64,000 bases of DNA from NCBI RefSeq assembly GCF_002234575.2, contig NZ_CP022464.2:6324001-6388000 (forward strand), read 5' to 3'. This DNA is from Enterocloster bolteae (GTDB taxonomy: Bacteria > Bacillota > Clostridia > Lachnospirales > Lachnospiraceae). Position numbers and translations under genes: made by a program. Numbering within the stretch: the stretch's first letter is position 1; every line of letters begins with the position of its first letter. The notes below the pieces were generated by a model that ran no database searches, was not told the origin of the DNA, and saw nothing but the letters and a program-made list of their open reading frames with translations. Below, in pieces: positions 26,829 through 36,390 of the stretch.

Positions 26829-26872
26829 ATATAATTATATTTGTATAATACCACATATTTTGCTATTGTCAA
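26829..26872 (-). promoter_or_regulatory. Promoter and shared BlaI-type operator of the lipoprotein gene
   Basis: On the minus strand -35 TTGACA (26872-26867), 16-base spacer and -10 TATTAT (26850-26845) precede the palindrome ATATAATTATAT (26829-26840). Over about 34 bases only a few positions differ from the blaI promoter. Confidence 0.78.
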
Positions 26873-26897
26873 TATTTAATCATTTATCAGCCTTGAC

Positions 26898-27806
26898 TTA
26901 TTTAACAATCTTCCAATTCTCCCCATTCTTCTCTAGAACAAGGTCAAACTGTGATATCTGTGTTGTCATAGTCTGATTATCCAGATATTTCACCGCAAGG
27001 GAAGCTGTCACCTGATTCCCTTTTCGGTTGTAAACCGGATTCACCAGTTCCGAGAAGATATATTCTTTCCCCACAGGTTTCAGCACGCCCTCATTCACAT
27101 AATAGGTCAGCTCCTTTGCGGTTGCCGTAGGGTACAGCTTGAAAAAGGTAGTGAGAAATTCGTTGATTTCCTCCGTAGTGATGGAATCCACCGTACCGTC
27201 ACTTTGTACTGCTTTTGGAGTGTAGCCGGATTTTACGGGAACGCTGGTGATGGTAGGATTCTGAACAATCGTCAGGTTTCCAGAGCCATCCACATAGACT
27301 GTCACCTGATAAGCGGAACGGACGGTTTTACTGGATTCCCCCTCTGTGATACGCTGTTCTACCGTATAGGTCACTTGATAATGCTGCTCCTTTTCTTCTA
27401 TGATTTCCCATATCTGAAAGTCAGTCAGGGCAGACGATACGGGGATGTCCTTTCGGACGGTATCTACATTCAGGGCTTGCAGTTCTCCGGTGAGATACCC
27501 TTTTAAAGCATTTGTCCGGTTATCAATGGAAGCGGCGGACTGTTCCCATGAATAGTAGACTTCTGCGAAATTCTCCACAAAGTTTTCTATCTTGTGGGTG
27601 TCAATGATTTTTTCCTCAATCACTTTGGTTTCATGGACAGTGTGGATGTCTATCGCCGTGAAATTCTTATAGACGGCAAACAGGAAACTCACCGCCAGAA
27701 GCACCCACAGGGCAATCACGGTTTTTTTGTGGGTATTGACTTTGTAAACTTTCAGCTTCTTTTCTTTCTGCTTTTTCTGGTTTTCCTCTTTTCTAATCTG
27801 AATCAT
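26898..27806 (-). CDS. Conjugal transfer protein, Tn916 Orf13/TcpC family
   Basis: 302 residues: a basic cytoplasmic N-terminus, one membrane helix (about 29-48), then two NTF2-like domains outside (IENFVENFAEVYYSWE..., INEFLTTFFKLYPTA...). TcpC-type proteins are VirB8-like scaffolds of the Gram-positive mating channel. It is the last gene of the transfer operon. Confidence 0.92.
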   Translation of the reverse strand: MIQIRKEENQKKQKEKKLKVYKVNTHKKTVIALWVLLAVSFLFAVYKNFTAIDIHTVHETKVIEEKIIDTHKIENFVENFAEVYYSWEQSAASIDNRTNALKGYLTGELQALNVDTVRKDIPVSSALTDFQIWEIIEEKEQHYQVTYTVEQRITEGESSKTVRSAYQVTVYVDGSGNLTIVQNPTITSVPVKSGYTPKAVQSDGTVDSITTEEINEFLTTFFKLYPTATAKELTYYVNEGVLKPVGKEYIFSELVNPVYNRKGNQVTASLAVKYLDNQTMTTQISQFDLVLEKNGENWKIVK

Positions 27807-27821
27807 ATCGGTTCATCCTTT

Positions 27822-28826
27822 CTATTGTTTGATTCGTCCGGCTCCGGCAAGGTGCTGTTGCCAGTAGGAGCCTGTCAGGTCTGCATAACCAATGGGATTT
27901 CCGGCATGGTACATCCGGTTATTTCCCACATATAGCCCCACATGGGTGATATAGGTTCCGGCGTTATAGGTGGAGTGGAAAAAGACCAAATCCCCTGCTT
28001 TTGCTTCGGACAGAGGGATGTGCTGTGTTACATTGTACTGTTCCTGTGCTGTCCGTGGCAGGGCGATTCCTGCCTTGCCATAGCACCACTGCACCAGTCC
28101 CGAACAGTCAAAGGAAGTGGAGGGGGAATCGCCCCCGTACACATACGTCCAGCCCTCATATTTTAAGGCTTCCTCCATGATAGCCTGCACCGTTTCATCA
28201 TCAAACTGTGCCACGGTCAGGTATTGCGATACTAAAAGGACGTAAAACATATTTCCGTAGGAATACCGCCAGCCCCCGTTTTTTTCTACGGCAACAGGGT
28301 TGGTGTAGGTGACTTTCTTTCCGCCGGATTTGTCCCTTGCGAAGCTCTCTGCCAGTTCAAAGGTGTACTTTTTTCCGTGTCCTGCCACATAGTCTAGGAA
28401 ACCGCCACCGTAATTGTAGGACTGAATCACACTGTTTAAGTCGCAGCCCTTTGTTTCTGCCGCTGCGAGCAGTTCCGAGAAATATTTGCAGCCCTGTTTG
28501 ATGGATTCCTCTGTGCTAAGGGAGTTCGGGGGAAGCCCCAGAGATTCCGAGGACTGCATAACGTCTTCCAGTGTGCCGCCGGATTCCACCTGAATGATGG
28601 CGAGCAGCACATTTAAGTATTCCTCTATGCCATATTCCCTTGCATACTTTTCCAGCATAGGTTTATGAGCGAGGACTTCCTGTGACACGCTCATACCCCC
28701 ATAGATAAGGTTTCCGCCGCTTCCGCCGTCTTCCTCATCCGAGAAGACAATCACCACCAAAAGGAGCAGGGAAAACATCATCACGAACACGCCGGAACAG
28801 GCGAAGAAAAGGTGTCTTAACTTCAT
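27822..28826 (-). CDS. Cell-wall hydrolase, lysozyme-like plus NlpC/P60 (Tn916 Orf14, CwlT-like)
   Basis: 334 residues from MKLRHLFFA (AAAGGGGAG upstream, ATGA overlap with orf15). One N-terminal membrane helix is followed by a lysozyme-like domain with catalytic-type Glu in QVESGG, and an NlpC/P60 domain with Cys in FDCSGLVQW and His in THVGLYVG. The enzyme opens peptidoglycan for the conjugation channel, as CwlT does in ICEBs1 and Tn916. Confidence 0.94.
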   Translation of the reverse strand: MKLRHLFFACSGVFVMMFSLLLLVVIVFSDEEDGGSGGNLIYGGMSVSQEVLAHKPMLEKYAREYGIEEYLNVLLAIIQVESGGTLEDVMQSSESLGLPPNSLSTEESIKQGCKYFSELLAAAETKGCDLNSVIQSYNYGGGFLDYVAGHGKKYTFELAESFARDKSGGKKVTYTNPVAVEKNGGWRYSYGNMFYVLLVSQYLTVAQFDDETVQAIMEEALKYEGWTYVYGGDSPSTSFDCSGLVQWCYGKAGIALPRTAQEQYNVTQHIPLSEAKAGDLVFFHSTYNAGTYITHVGLYVGNNRMYHAGNPIGYADLTGSYWQQHLAGAGRIKQ

Positions 28827-31204
28827 GGTTTCTCCCCTTTCTTCTGTTTGGCAGCCGCTTTTACTGTTTTTGTCCACTCCTTTCTGGCTGTGGTACGCCG
28901 GATGGTAAAGTTCGATTCCTTAACCGCAGGAGCAGCCCGTTTTCCTTCCGGTATCACAGGAGCCGTATCGTTCTGGATAGGTCTTACCGGACGGGGAGCA
29001 GCAGGTGTGGTGGTTGGAGCTGTCTTTTGTCTTTCATCTGGCTGGACAGGGGAAGCCGGTGGGACTATCTGGCGTTCTGCCCTTACAGGCGGTGTATGTT
29101 CATAGTGGATGGAAGCAGCTTTTACCACCGGAACCGAAGCCCGTTCTGCCACAGTCCCCTCATAAGAAACCTGTCCCCGTTCCCTGATGGATGGGGGAGC
29201 TGGCTGTATAGCTGGCTTTCCTGCATGAGCGGTATCTGCATGATTTCGGAAATTTTCCGGCTGCTTTGTAGTAACAGGGCGTTCATGGACAGGAGCCGCC
29301 CCTTTGGGTGCTTCGGAAGCAGTCTTTTGCGGCTGTTTTGCCTGTTCCAGTTCCGCCCTGCGTTCTGCAATGGTCTGTCTGCGGCTTTCTGCCTGTGCGT
29401 TCCGCTGTTCGGCTCTGGCAGTTCGGGTCTGGGTCACGCTGGAAGTAAAATCCTGTACTCCCTCTGATACCTGTGTTTTCCCGTGGTAAAGGGCGTACTT
29501 TGCATTGACAGGCAAATCTTTTGCCTGCTCCCGAAGCTGTCCGGCAGTATCGGCTATCTTATCTTTGGTATCTGCCACTGCACCCACCGCAGAGCCAGCC
29601 CGTTTCCATGCAGATTCCTTTTCCGGTGCTGTCTGTCCGTCTGGTCTGCTGTGGTCTGCCTGTGTCCGTTTGGAGGAACCGGAGTTGGAAGCATTTTTCT
29701 GGTCTGAGCCAGCCTGTTTCCCTGCGTGGTATGCAGCTGTTCCAGCCCCAAGAGCTGTCACAGAACGTCCTAACTTATGCTGTAAACGGTGCATATGGGC
29801 GTGCATGAGCATACGGGGTCTTCGCATGATACGGCTTCCCATGCTTTGGGAATCACCGCTCTGTAAGGAGAACATCCCCATCAAATCCCCCAGCTTGAAA
29901 TAAATTCCGGCAAAGGTCACTATCTGCAAGAACGCCGTCAGGAAGAACGGATATTCCCCAGACAGGTTGTAGAGCATGGTGGAAATACTGAACGCTACCG
30001 TGATAATCAGGGTGATTCCGGCTCTGGTAAGGATGGTATTGAACAGTTTCGTGATGGCACGTTTTGACATCCCCTCAAAAGAGGGAACCATGCTAAGGAG
30101 AAAGCTCACAGGCAGGAACATGGCGTAGATGATAAAAAGCACCTGTGAGAAAATCATTATCCCCGTGAGCAGGAATACAAAAACGGAGATACCGATATTG
30201 AACATGAACAGGAAGAAGACAGTTCCCAATCGGTTGATGGTCTTTGTGATGGTAAGGTTCGTGTTTTCCCTGTCTTCGATTTCCTCCACCACGATTTCTT
30301 CCCTGTCCTGCCCGTTGTTTTCGTCTGGACTGGTTGAAAGCAGGCTTTCCACACGGTCTGTTCCAATGCTTTCCACATCCGAGTTGCCATATTGCAGCAG
30401 GAGCCACGGCTGCTTGACCTGAATGGAAAACAGGCTGTCCCGTATCAAATCCACACTATCTTTTCCCTGACTTTCCGAGTTGGGCAGCACAATCTTTGTG
30501 CCAAGGGTCAGGCTGGCATTGCTGATGTCTGCGGAAAATTCATTGATTTTCCCGATATAATCAGGAGCGTAGGCGATAAAGGCAGCGGACAGCACGAACA
30601 CTACCACAAAATTGACAACGGCATGGATGGCTTTTGTAGTTTCCCGTTTGATAAGCCCTGTGTAGGCAACGTAAATCCCCACCACCAGAATGAGAATCAG
30701 CAGGAACCCGATATAAAATCCCTCCGAGGACAAGCCGCCTGTGGTAACGCCTGCAAGGGTCTGCATATTTTTCCCGATGGAATCCGCCGTGGAGGAAATG
30801 AAGTCCAGCGAGTAGGCTTCCTGAATCAGATACCCTGTGGCGTTGGAAAGGTACAGGCTGATGGTCCAGATAAAATTTGTGATGGCATACAGCCCGTACA
30901 TTACCTGTTTTCCGATACCGTCCAGCCAGTTCCACGGGAGCCAGTCCCATCCGCTGTCCACATAAAAATCAAGCTGGTAGTTGTCCAGAGGATATTTGCT
31001 GTATTCGTTGGCAGCGTCCACCGTATCATCCACCAGTCCGGCAGCGTGGGCGGCAGTACCGAAGACTGCCAGCAGCAGGAGGATGAGCAGGAGTGCCAGC
31101 AGCACTTTTCCTGCTATACTCCCGATTTTTTTTAAAGAGTTTTGTCCCTTTATCCGGCAAGGGACAAGGGCTGTCCCCTGCTGGATGGGCTTTCTTATCT
31201 TCAT
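28823..31204 (-). CDS. VirB6-like conjugation membrane protein (Tn916 Orf15)
   Basis: 793 residues. A signal-like helix (about 27-55) is followed by six or more further membrane helices up to about residue 445, then a long hydrophilic C-terminal tail (about 460-793) rich in Ala, Pro, Gln, Arg and Glu, with a coiled-coil-like part (RTARAEQRNAQAESRRQTIAERRAELEQAK). It forms the channel in the membrane. Start and stop overlap orf16 and orf14 by 4 bp each. Confidence 0.92.
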   Translation of the reverse strand: MKIRKPIQQGTALVPCRIKGQNSLKKIGSIAGKVLLALLLILLLLAVFGTAAHAAGLVDDTVDAANEYSKYPLDNYQLDFYVDSGWDWLPWNWLDGIGKQVMYGLYAITNFIWTISLYLSNATGYLIQEAYSLDFISSTADSIGKNMQTLAGVTTGGLSSEGFYIGFLLILILVVGIYVAYTGLIKRETTKAIHAVVNFVVVFVLSAAFIAYAPDYIGKINEFSADISNASLTLGTKIVLPNSESQGKDSVDLIRDSLFSIQVKQPWLLLQYGNSDVESIGTDRVESLLSTSPDENNGQDREEIVVEEIEDRENTNLTITKTINRLGTVFFLFMFNIGISVFVFLLTGIMIFSQVLFIIYAMFLPVSFLLSMVPSFEGMSKRAITKLFNTILTRAGITLIITVAFSISTMLYNLSGEYPFFLTAFLQIVTFAGIYFKLGDLMGMFSLQSGDSQSMGSRIMRRPRMLMHAHMHRLQHKLGRSVTALGAGTAAYHAGKQAGSDQKNASNSGSSKRTQADHSRPDGQTAPEKESAWKRAGSAVGAVADTKDKIADTAGQLREQAKDLPVNAKYALYHGKTQVSEGVQDFTSSVTQTRTARAEQRNAQAESRRQTIAERRAELEQAKQPQKTASEAPKGAAPVHERPVTTKQPENFRNHADTAHAGKPAIQPAPPSIRERGQVSYEGTVAERASVPVVKAASIHYEHTPPVRAERQIVPPASPVQPDERQKTAPTTTPAAPRPVRPIQNDTAPVIPEGKRAAPAVKESNFTIRRTTARKEWTKTVKAAAKQKKGEKP

Positions 31205-33654
31205 TCCTCCACCTCTTTTCTTACGGGCGGTCTGGTGTCAAAGGCATGGAACAGGTCTTCAAAGATAGGGTGGAACTGTATCACTCCTACACGCCCGTAC
31301 AAATCACTGATAAGGCACTGTCCGTTTTCTAAGTCACGGAGCCGTTTCTGGTTGTTTTCATCTTCGGAATCCACCCCGAAAAAGGTGAGGGTCTTTTTGA
31401 TTTCGTTGATGTCCGTGGAACGGAACGCATACTTCAAGCCCAGATTGTTTTTCAGTTTTTCATCCAGCAAATCGTCCGTGTTCTGGGTCACAAAGTAAAC
31501 GCCTGCGTTCATGGCACGTCCGGCACGGACCAGCTTCATAGAGAGGGTCTTGCCCTGTGCCACCTGTAAGAAGCTCCATGCTTCATCCAAATCCACAATC
31601 TTAAACACGCTGCGGTCGGTATGGATGAAGTCGAGGGCAAAGGTACTGATAACAATGAGCATTGCCACGGAAAGCAGCTCCATTGTGGTGTATTCTTCAA
31701 AGGTCGTTTCCTTATCCGGCAGCACCAAATCCGCCACCTGAATGATGTTGAGCTGCTTTTCAAGGCTGATGGACTGTGTGACATCCTCATCCGAAAAGAG
31801 CAGATGTGCAAAGTCATAGTCCGTAAAGGATTCAATATGGTCTGCTATGCTGGTGCTGATGGTGGTTCCCTCCGCCCGTAGTTCCTCAATCACCTTTAAA
31901 AGCCCCCGCTCCTCACTGTTTGTTACCGCACGGATGGCTTTCCGAAGGACGGGGAACTTCTCCCCGTCACGGCTGGAAATGCCTGTTAAAAAGGTCAGGA
32001 TGTCGATTGCCAGTGATTCGGAATCCTTTGGGTTCTCCATAATCACATAAGGGTCAAGCAGGCCCCTGTTCTGTTCCTCCGAGGTCAGGTTTACGATATT
32101 GATTTCATGGGCGATTTCCGGCAGGGTTTCCTTCCAGCGTCCCCGTTCCGCTTTCGGGTCAACAATGAGTGCCTGTGCCCCAAACAATACACAGTAGTAG
32201 ACAATCATGTTGTTACTGAATGATTTTCCACCGCCGAGGGAGCCGACAAAAGCGGCAGCAAGGGCATTGGTGACAGAGCCTTTCACACCCTGACTGGCAA
32301 GGGCAGGCTTTAAGTACACGTTTCTTCCCGTATCAAGGCTATACCCGATATAAATGCCCTCCGGTTCCCCCAACATCTGGGTTGCACCAAAGCCTAGACC
32401 CGCGAGGAAGTCACTGGTGACATACTGGATGTAATCGTTCATATACCGTTTGCTGGCAGGGAGAAATTCCCCATGCAGCCCCAGCATATCCCCAAAGGGG
32501 CGGACCAGCTTCACGTTCAAATCGTCATAAAAATCTTTTACCTCATTGCAACGGCGTTTCAGTTCTTCCAAGTCGGGAGCCGTCACACGCACCACATAGG
32601 ACAGCTTGTACATGGATTCCTTGCTCTGGTCTAAGGTGGATTCCAGCTCATTTACGCTGTCTAAAGCGTCCACCACATTTGTGCTGGTTTCACTGTCATT
32701 CTGCCATGCGTGGTTGTCCAAATCTTTCAACTCTTTTTTCTTGTTCCGTACCGTGGAGAGGGCTTTCCGGTTTGTCACAATCTCTACATTCATAGAGGTA
32801 TCAATGGGAAAAGTAAATTGCTGCTGTTGATAGTAAAAGATTTCCGAGGATGGAAAGTCCAATTCCCCCACAATGCTGTTGATGGTGAAGTAGGCGGCAT
32901 ATACCGTTCCGTCTTCCTGTTCGATTTTCAGATACCGCTGGTTTTCCTCTATCAGACAACGGGTGGGTTTGATAAGGTCATAGTATTTTACCAGCGTTTC
33001 CTCCTGAAACCGCTTCTTCGGCAGGTAATACTCATAATCTTCATAGGCGGTTCCGGTCTGTCCGTATAAATGCTCAATCAGATAGCCAAAATCGTCCTTA
33101 TCAAGCCGCCGGACTTTAAAGCGGCGTGAAATTTTACTTTCCAACAGTTTTTCCATCTTCTGAAACCGCCAGATTTCCTCATTGCTCATGGAAACAAAAT
33201 CCTCCATGAGTTTGTGGTTGACTTCATGGAGGAAGTCGGAAACAGCGGTCTTTGCTTCCCTGCGGAACTGTTTTATGGTGACTTCCTGCTCATTGACAAG
33301 CAGCTTAAAACCGATAAAAAAGCGGTAGTCCACCTGATTTTCCCCTATCATGGAAATCAGGGCTTCGGTCTGTGCGTCAATCTTTGCACAGGCAACGTCC
33401 TTTAACTTGCCCGTCACTTCCTGTTTGGAGCGTTCCTGTGCCGCCCGTATGCTGGATTCAGTGCTGATTTGCAGGGCGTGAATCTTTCCATCCCTGTTCT
33501 GGGCGATAAGCTGACGGAACGAATCATGTACCTGATATTTCTGCTCAGGGCTTAAAAAGGAATAGTTGTAGGGAAGCAGCTCATAGTAAGCGAAACACTC
33601 CCCGTCATGGTTGAACACAAGGTTATTTTCGATATACTTAATCGGATATGCCAT
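31201..33654 (-). CDS. VirB4-like conjugation ATPase (Tn916 Orf16)
   Basis: 817 residues from MAYPIKYIENN (AAGGAG eight bases upstream; three codons shorter than the open frame). It has an N-terminal VirB4 accessory domain and a C-terminal RecA-like ATPase with Walker A GSLGGGKSFSNN and Walker B FKIVDLDEAWSFL, then the conserved FVTQNTDDLL. It powers assembly of the mating machinery. It overlaps orf17 and orf15. Confidence 0.95.
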   Translation of the reverse strand: MAYPIKYIENNLVFNHDGECFAYYELLPYNYSFLSPEQKYQVHDSFRQLIAQNRDGKIHALQISTESSIRAAQERSKQEVTGKLKDVACAKIDAQTEALISMIGENQVDYRFFIGFKLLVNEQEVTIKQFRREAKTAVSDFLHEVNHKLMEDFVSMSNEEIWRFQKMEKLLESKISRRFKVRRLDKDDFGYLIEHLYGQTGTAYEDYEYYLPKKRFQEETLVKYYDLIKPTRCLIEENQRYLKIEQEDGTVYAAYFTINSIVGELDFPSSEIFYYQQQQFTFPIDTSMNVEIVTNRKALSTVRNKKKELKDLDNHAWQNDSETSTNVVDALDSVNELESTLDQSKESMYKLSYVVRVTAPDLEELKRRCNEVKDFYDDLNVKLVRPFGDMLGLHGEFLPASKRYMNDYIQYVTSDFLAGLGFGATQMLGEPEGIYIGYSLDTGRNVYLKPALASQGVKGSVTNALAAAFVGSLGGGKSFSNNMIVYYCVLFGAQALIVDPKAERGRWKETLPEIAHEINIVNLTSEEQNRGLLDPYVIMENPKDSESLAIDILTFLTGISSRDGEKFPVLRKAIRAVTNSEERGLLKVIEELRAEGTTISTSIADHIESFTDYDFAHLLFSDEDVTQSISLEKQLNIIQVADLVLPDKETTFEEYTTMELLSVAMLIVISTFALDFIHTDRSVFKIVDLDEAWSFLQVAQGKTLSMKLVRAGRAMNAGVYFVTQNTDDLLDEKLKNNLGLKYAFRSTDINEIKKTLTFFGVDSEDENNQKRLRDLENGQCLISDLYGRVGVIQFHPIFEDLFHAFDTRPPVRKEVEE

Positions 33655-34030
33655 AAATATCACTCCTTACTGCCGTGATGGGCTGTGCCGGATATTCCTT
33701 TTCCAGCTTCACGGGCTTTCCTGCATACGTCAGTTTCGGGCGTACCAGATATGCCAGTACGGATTTCAGGAAGCCGTAAGGCTTTTTCCCGTCAAAGGTC
33801 TTCTGGCACATGAACCAAGTGAGGGCAAAGGGTACGCCGAAGTATTTCAAAAATGCCCCGTCAATGAACGAAAGAGGAGGGAAGTTCCCAAAGAGCATAA
33901 CCGCAAACATTGACACCACGAACCACGCCATCTGTGTGAACGTGATAGGAAATGGCAGCTTAAAATCATTGATGGAATAGAGTACCTTTTCCACCGACCA
34001 GATACTGGTATAGCTTCGTATTTTTTTCAT
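33638..34030 (-). CDS. Conjugation membrane protein, Tn916 Orf17/TcpE family
   Basis: 130 residues from MKKIRSYTSIW; an 11-codon upstream extension lacks a ribosome site. It has two membrane helices (about 35-75) and a conserved FDGKKPYGFLKSVLAYL segment typical of TcpE. It belongs to the transfer operon between ardA and the ATPase. Confidence 0.9.
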   Translation of the reverse strand: MKKIRSYTSIWSVEKVLYSINDFKLPFPITFTQMAWFVVSMFAVMLFGNFPPLSFIDGAFLKYFGVPFALTWFMCQKTFDGKKPYGFLKSVLAYLVRPKLTYAGKPVKLEKEYPAQPITAVRSDIYGISD

Positions 34031-34122
34031 GTTGTCTGTCCTTTCTAAAAGATGGGGCAGCAAAAGAGCCGCCCCTGAATCAAAAAAGCCGCCTGTATTT
34101 CCTGAAAGAGATACAGACGGGT

Positions 34123-34620
34123 CTAACGTAAGATTTCATATACGCCGTGGTTCGTGACGATAAAAGTTCCATCCAATTCCATGTCACGCCCATAGGCTTC
34201 ATAGTCGATATAGTTTTGTAAGTGTGCCGGAAGTTCTCCAAGCTGTCCGCTTTCTTCCAGATAGTAGCGTGCTACGTCCGCCATATCGTCACAGCCGGAA
34301 TGGCAGATAATATCGTCTTCATGCTCACAGAGTTCTTCGATACTGCCAAAATAGGATTGCAGCTCTGATAGTTCCTCCTGAATGTATTCCGGTAAGTCCT
34401 CCACCATTTCACACAGGCGGTTGATTTCCTCAATGGGGGTATATTCGTCAATCTCAAATGGCAGCTCATAATCATGGATGGCGTATTCCTCATATTCATC
34501 ATTCAAACCGATACGCTCTTTGACTTCCTCAAAGTCCACAGGTGGCGTGAACCATGCCCCCACTAATTCGCCCTCATTGTATTTTCCTAAGTTGGCAATG
34601 TAAATCCGCATTTCTTCCAC
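34123..34620 (-). CDS. ardA: Antirestriction protein ArdA (Tn916 Orf18)
   Basis: 165 residues. The start is taken at the GTG giving VEEMRIYIANLGKYNEGELVGAWF, because GGAGG stands seven bases before it and Tn916 ArdA begins with a similar tripeptide; the open frame also offers an ATG eight codons upstream that contains this ribosome site. Very acidic, a DNA mimic that blocks type I restriction enzymes on entering DNA. Family segments ELPFEIDEYTPIEEIN and NYIDYEAYGRDMELDGTFI are visible. Confidence 0.94.
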   Translation of the reverse strand: MEEMRIYIANLGKYNEGELVGAWFTPPVDFEEVKERIGLNDEYEEYAIHDYELPFEIDEYTPIEEINRLCEMVEDLPEYIQEELSELQSYFGSIEELCEHEDDIICHSGCDDMADVARYYLEESGQLGELPAHLQNYIDYEAYGRDMELDGTFIVTNHGVYEILR

Positions 34621-34741
34621 AGTGTCACCTCCATTCTCTGCCATGCTTCTTTTGGGGAGTTACACTCCCCAAGCCCCTAGTGGACTTCCGCCATGAAGCA
34701 ATCAGAGCTTGCTCCATAACGGAAGTGTGATATGTTTTTTT

Positions 34742-34963
34742 CTATGCACCGATAATCTTATTGAACAGTTCCAGTAAGATGTCCTTTACACCATCCGCAT
34801 TGAAGACAAGACCAACCGCTATAAGGGACACCACCAGAAAACCGATAAGTTTGGAAAATTCCCTCTTAAATCCGAGGTACAGTCCAATCACCACGATTGC
34901 CAGCAGAACAAGGGACTGGGCGTTGGATAAAAACCAGTTGTAAAGATTCTGTCCGAAATTCAT
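34742..34963 (-). CDS. Conjugation membrane protein, Tn916 Orf19 family
   Basis: 73 residues with two membrane helices, separated by a short basic GFKREFSK loop. It has the size and position of Tn916 Orf19 between relaxase and ardA. AAAGGAGC lies before the ATG. Its exact role in the mating channel is unclear. Confidence 0.85.
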   Translation of the reverse strand: MNFGQNLYNWFLSNAQSLVLLAIVVIGLYLGFKREFSKLIGFLVVSLIAVGLVFNADGVKDILLELFNKIIGA

Positions 34964-35014
34964 AAAAGCTCCTTTCTTTCCTGTAAGAGTTCTTAGGTTC
35001 CAAGATTGCCGCCG

Positions 35015-36196
35015 TTAAAGCACCACCTCCTTTGCAGCGGCGGCTTGCTGCTTCAGGATTTTTTCGTGCTTCTCTGTCAGCTTTGCATGGGTGATGATGT
35101 CATGGACAATTTGGGTGTGGTTCATCTTATCCAGACGGAGAGCCAGCTTTAATGTAGGAGCTACCTGATGGGAGAGCCAGTGCAGGGTGCGTTCAAAGGA
35201 ATAGGGTTCCGGTTTGGTTGTCAGTTTCAGGCTTCCCCTGTGTTCCCCTATAAACCACGCCCATTCCTCACTGATACGCCAGTCAGAACGGGGCTTCGTA
35301 TCGTCCCTGTCCACGAACCGGACATAGCGGTTGATGATTTGAAAGGCTGTCCGTTCTGGATTGTCATGTTCTAACAGGTCACGGATGGCGTAAAAGGCAC
35401 GCTCATTTTTCAGCCGGATTTCAAAGCGGTTCTTTACCTCTGCGTACGCAATGGGAATATCATGCTTTTTGTATTGCTCATAGTCCTTTTCGTAAATGCA
35501 GAAGTACACCTCACTTTGGAGGGAGCCGATATACAGGGTGTTCCCCATACATTCTTTTTCCTCACGCCGTACCAGTTCGCCGCTGCGGTAGCTTTTGAAG
35601 CTGCGGAAGACCGAGATACATTCCTCATTCCGGCACTTCTCTGTCAGATGGGGAATGTTTAGGATTCCCGTTTTATCATTGATAGCAAGGTCAAGTCGCT
35701 TCATTACGCCGTCCTCCATGAGAACATCCATAAAAAATTCATACCAGCTCCGTTCCTGTGCCAGCAGATAGCTTTCAAACTGGCGGCAGCCACGCCCTTT
35801 CAGTTCCAGCAGCACCCCTTTTTCCAGTTCCGGCGATACCAGAACGAAAATATCACCCAGATAGTAATGCTCCGTGTAAGAGTAGAATCCGTAGTCTTCA
35901 TGGATAAAGTAAGGCAGCTTTAGCCGCAGTACGTCTTCCACGATATGCTTCACATCCGTAGTGGGGAAGCGAATCCGCACATAGTCAAAGAGCATTTCAA
36001 GGGGAGCGTCTGGATTGAAGCGTTCCAGAGCTTCCGTGATGGCTTCCTGTAATGCTTTGGATGGGTGAGCCTTGCCCGTTTCAATATCGCTCAGGTACGG
36101 ACGGGTGATTCCGGCAGCTAACGCAAGTTTCTGTTGTGAGATACCGTAAGCTGCCCGTTTCTCCCTGATGTCCCGTACCCATGTTTCTTCATTCAG
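35015..36196 (-). CDS. MobT-family relaxase (Tn916 Orf20, rolling-circle replication initiator type)
   Basis: About 393 residues: an N-terminal helix-turn-helix (YGISQQKLALAAGITRPYLSDIETGK) then a Rep_trans nicking domain (FDYVRIRFPTTDVKHIVEDVL). It nicks oriT to begin transfer and replication. The frame is open to an ATG at 36421, but that would run through oriT. The likely start is the CTG at 36196 (FSLNEETW), eight bases after AGGAGG; no ATG, GTG or TTG lies in between. The start is therefore uncertain and probably non-canonical. Confidence 0.88.
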   Translation of the reverse strand: MNEETWVRDIREKRAAYGISQQKLALAAGITRPYLSDIETGKAHPSKALQEAITEALERFNPDAPLEMLFDYVRIRFPTTDVKHIVEDVLRLKLPYFIHEDYGFYSYTEHYYLGDIFVLVSPELEKGVLLELKGRGCRQFESYLLAQERSWYEFFMDVLMEDGVMKRLDLAINDKTGILNIPHLTEKCRNEECISVFRSFKSYRSGELVRREEKECMGNTLYIGSLQSEVYFCIYEKDYEQYKKHDIPIAYAEVKNRFEIRLKNERAFYAIRDLLEHDNPERTAFQIINRYVRFVDRDDTKPRSDWRISEEWAWFIGEHRGSLKLTTKPEPYSFERTLHWLSHQVAPTLKLALRLDKMNHTQIVHDIITHAKLTEKHEKILKQQAAAAKEVVL

Positions 36197-36229
36197 TGAA
36201 AATCCCTCCTGTCTAAAAAAGCGTATGCC

Positions 36230-36390
36230 AACTTTCAGAGCCTTGTTGACATACGCCGGATATGGGGAAAATCCCTTGTGTACCGTGGGATTCTGCCCTG
36301 TTGTTTGGTTGTTGCCTGTCGATTTGTACCCCTCTGTTAGATACGAGGGGTTCCTGCTGGCGTGCCTTGCGGCACACCAGCCACAGCAGG
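36230..36390 (-). other. Origin of transfer (oriT) of ICE1
   Basis: The gap between the coupling-protein and relaxase genes is where Tn916 has oriT. On the minus strand the inverted repeat ACCCCTC-N10-GAGGGGT (36345-36351 with 36328-36334) has CTAACA next to the right arm. This is the same layout as the ICEBs1 nick region, whose arms are ACCCCCC/GGGGGGT with CTAACA before the second arm. A further hairpin (GTGCC/GGCAC, about 36361-36375) lies nearby. Confidence 0.78.
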
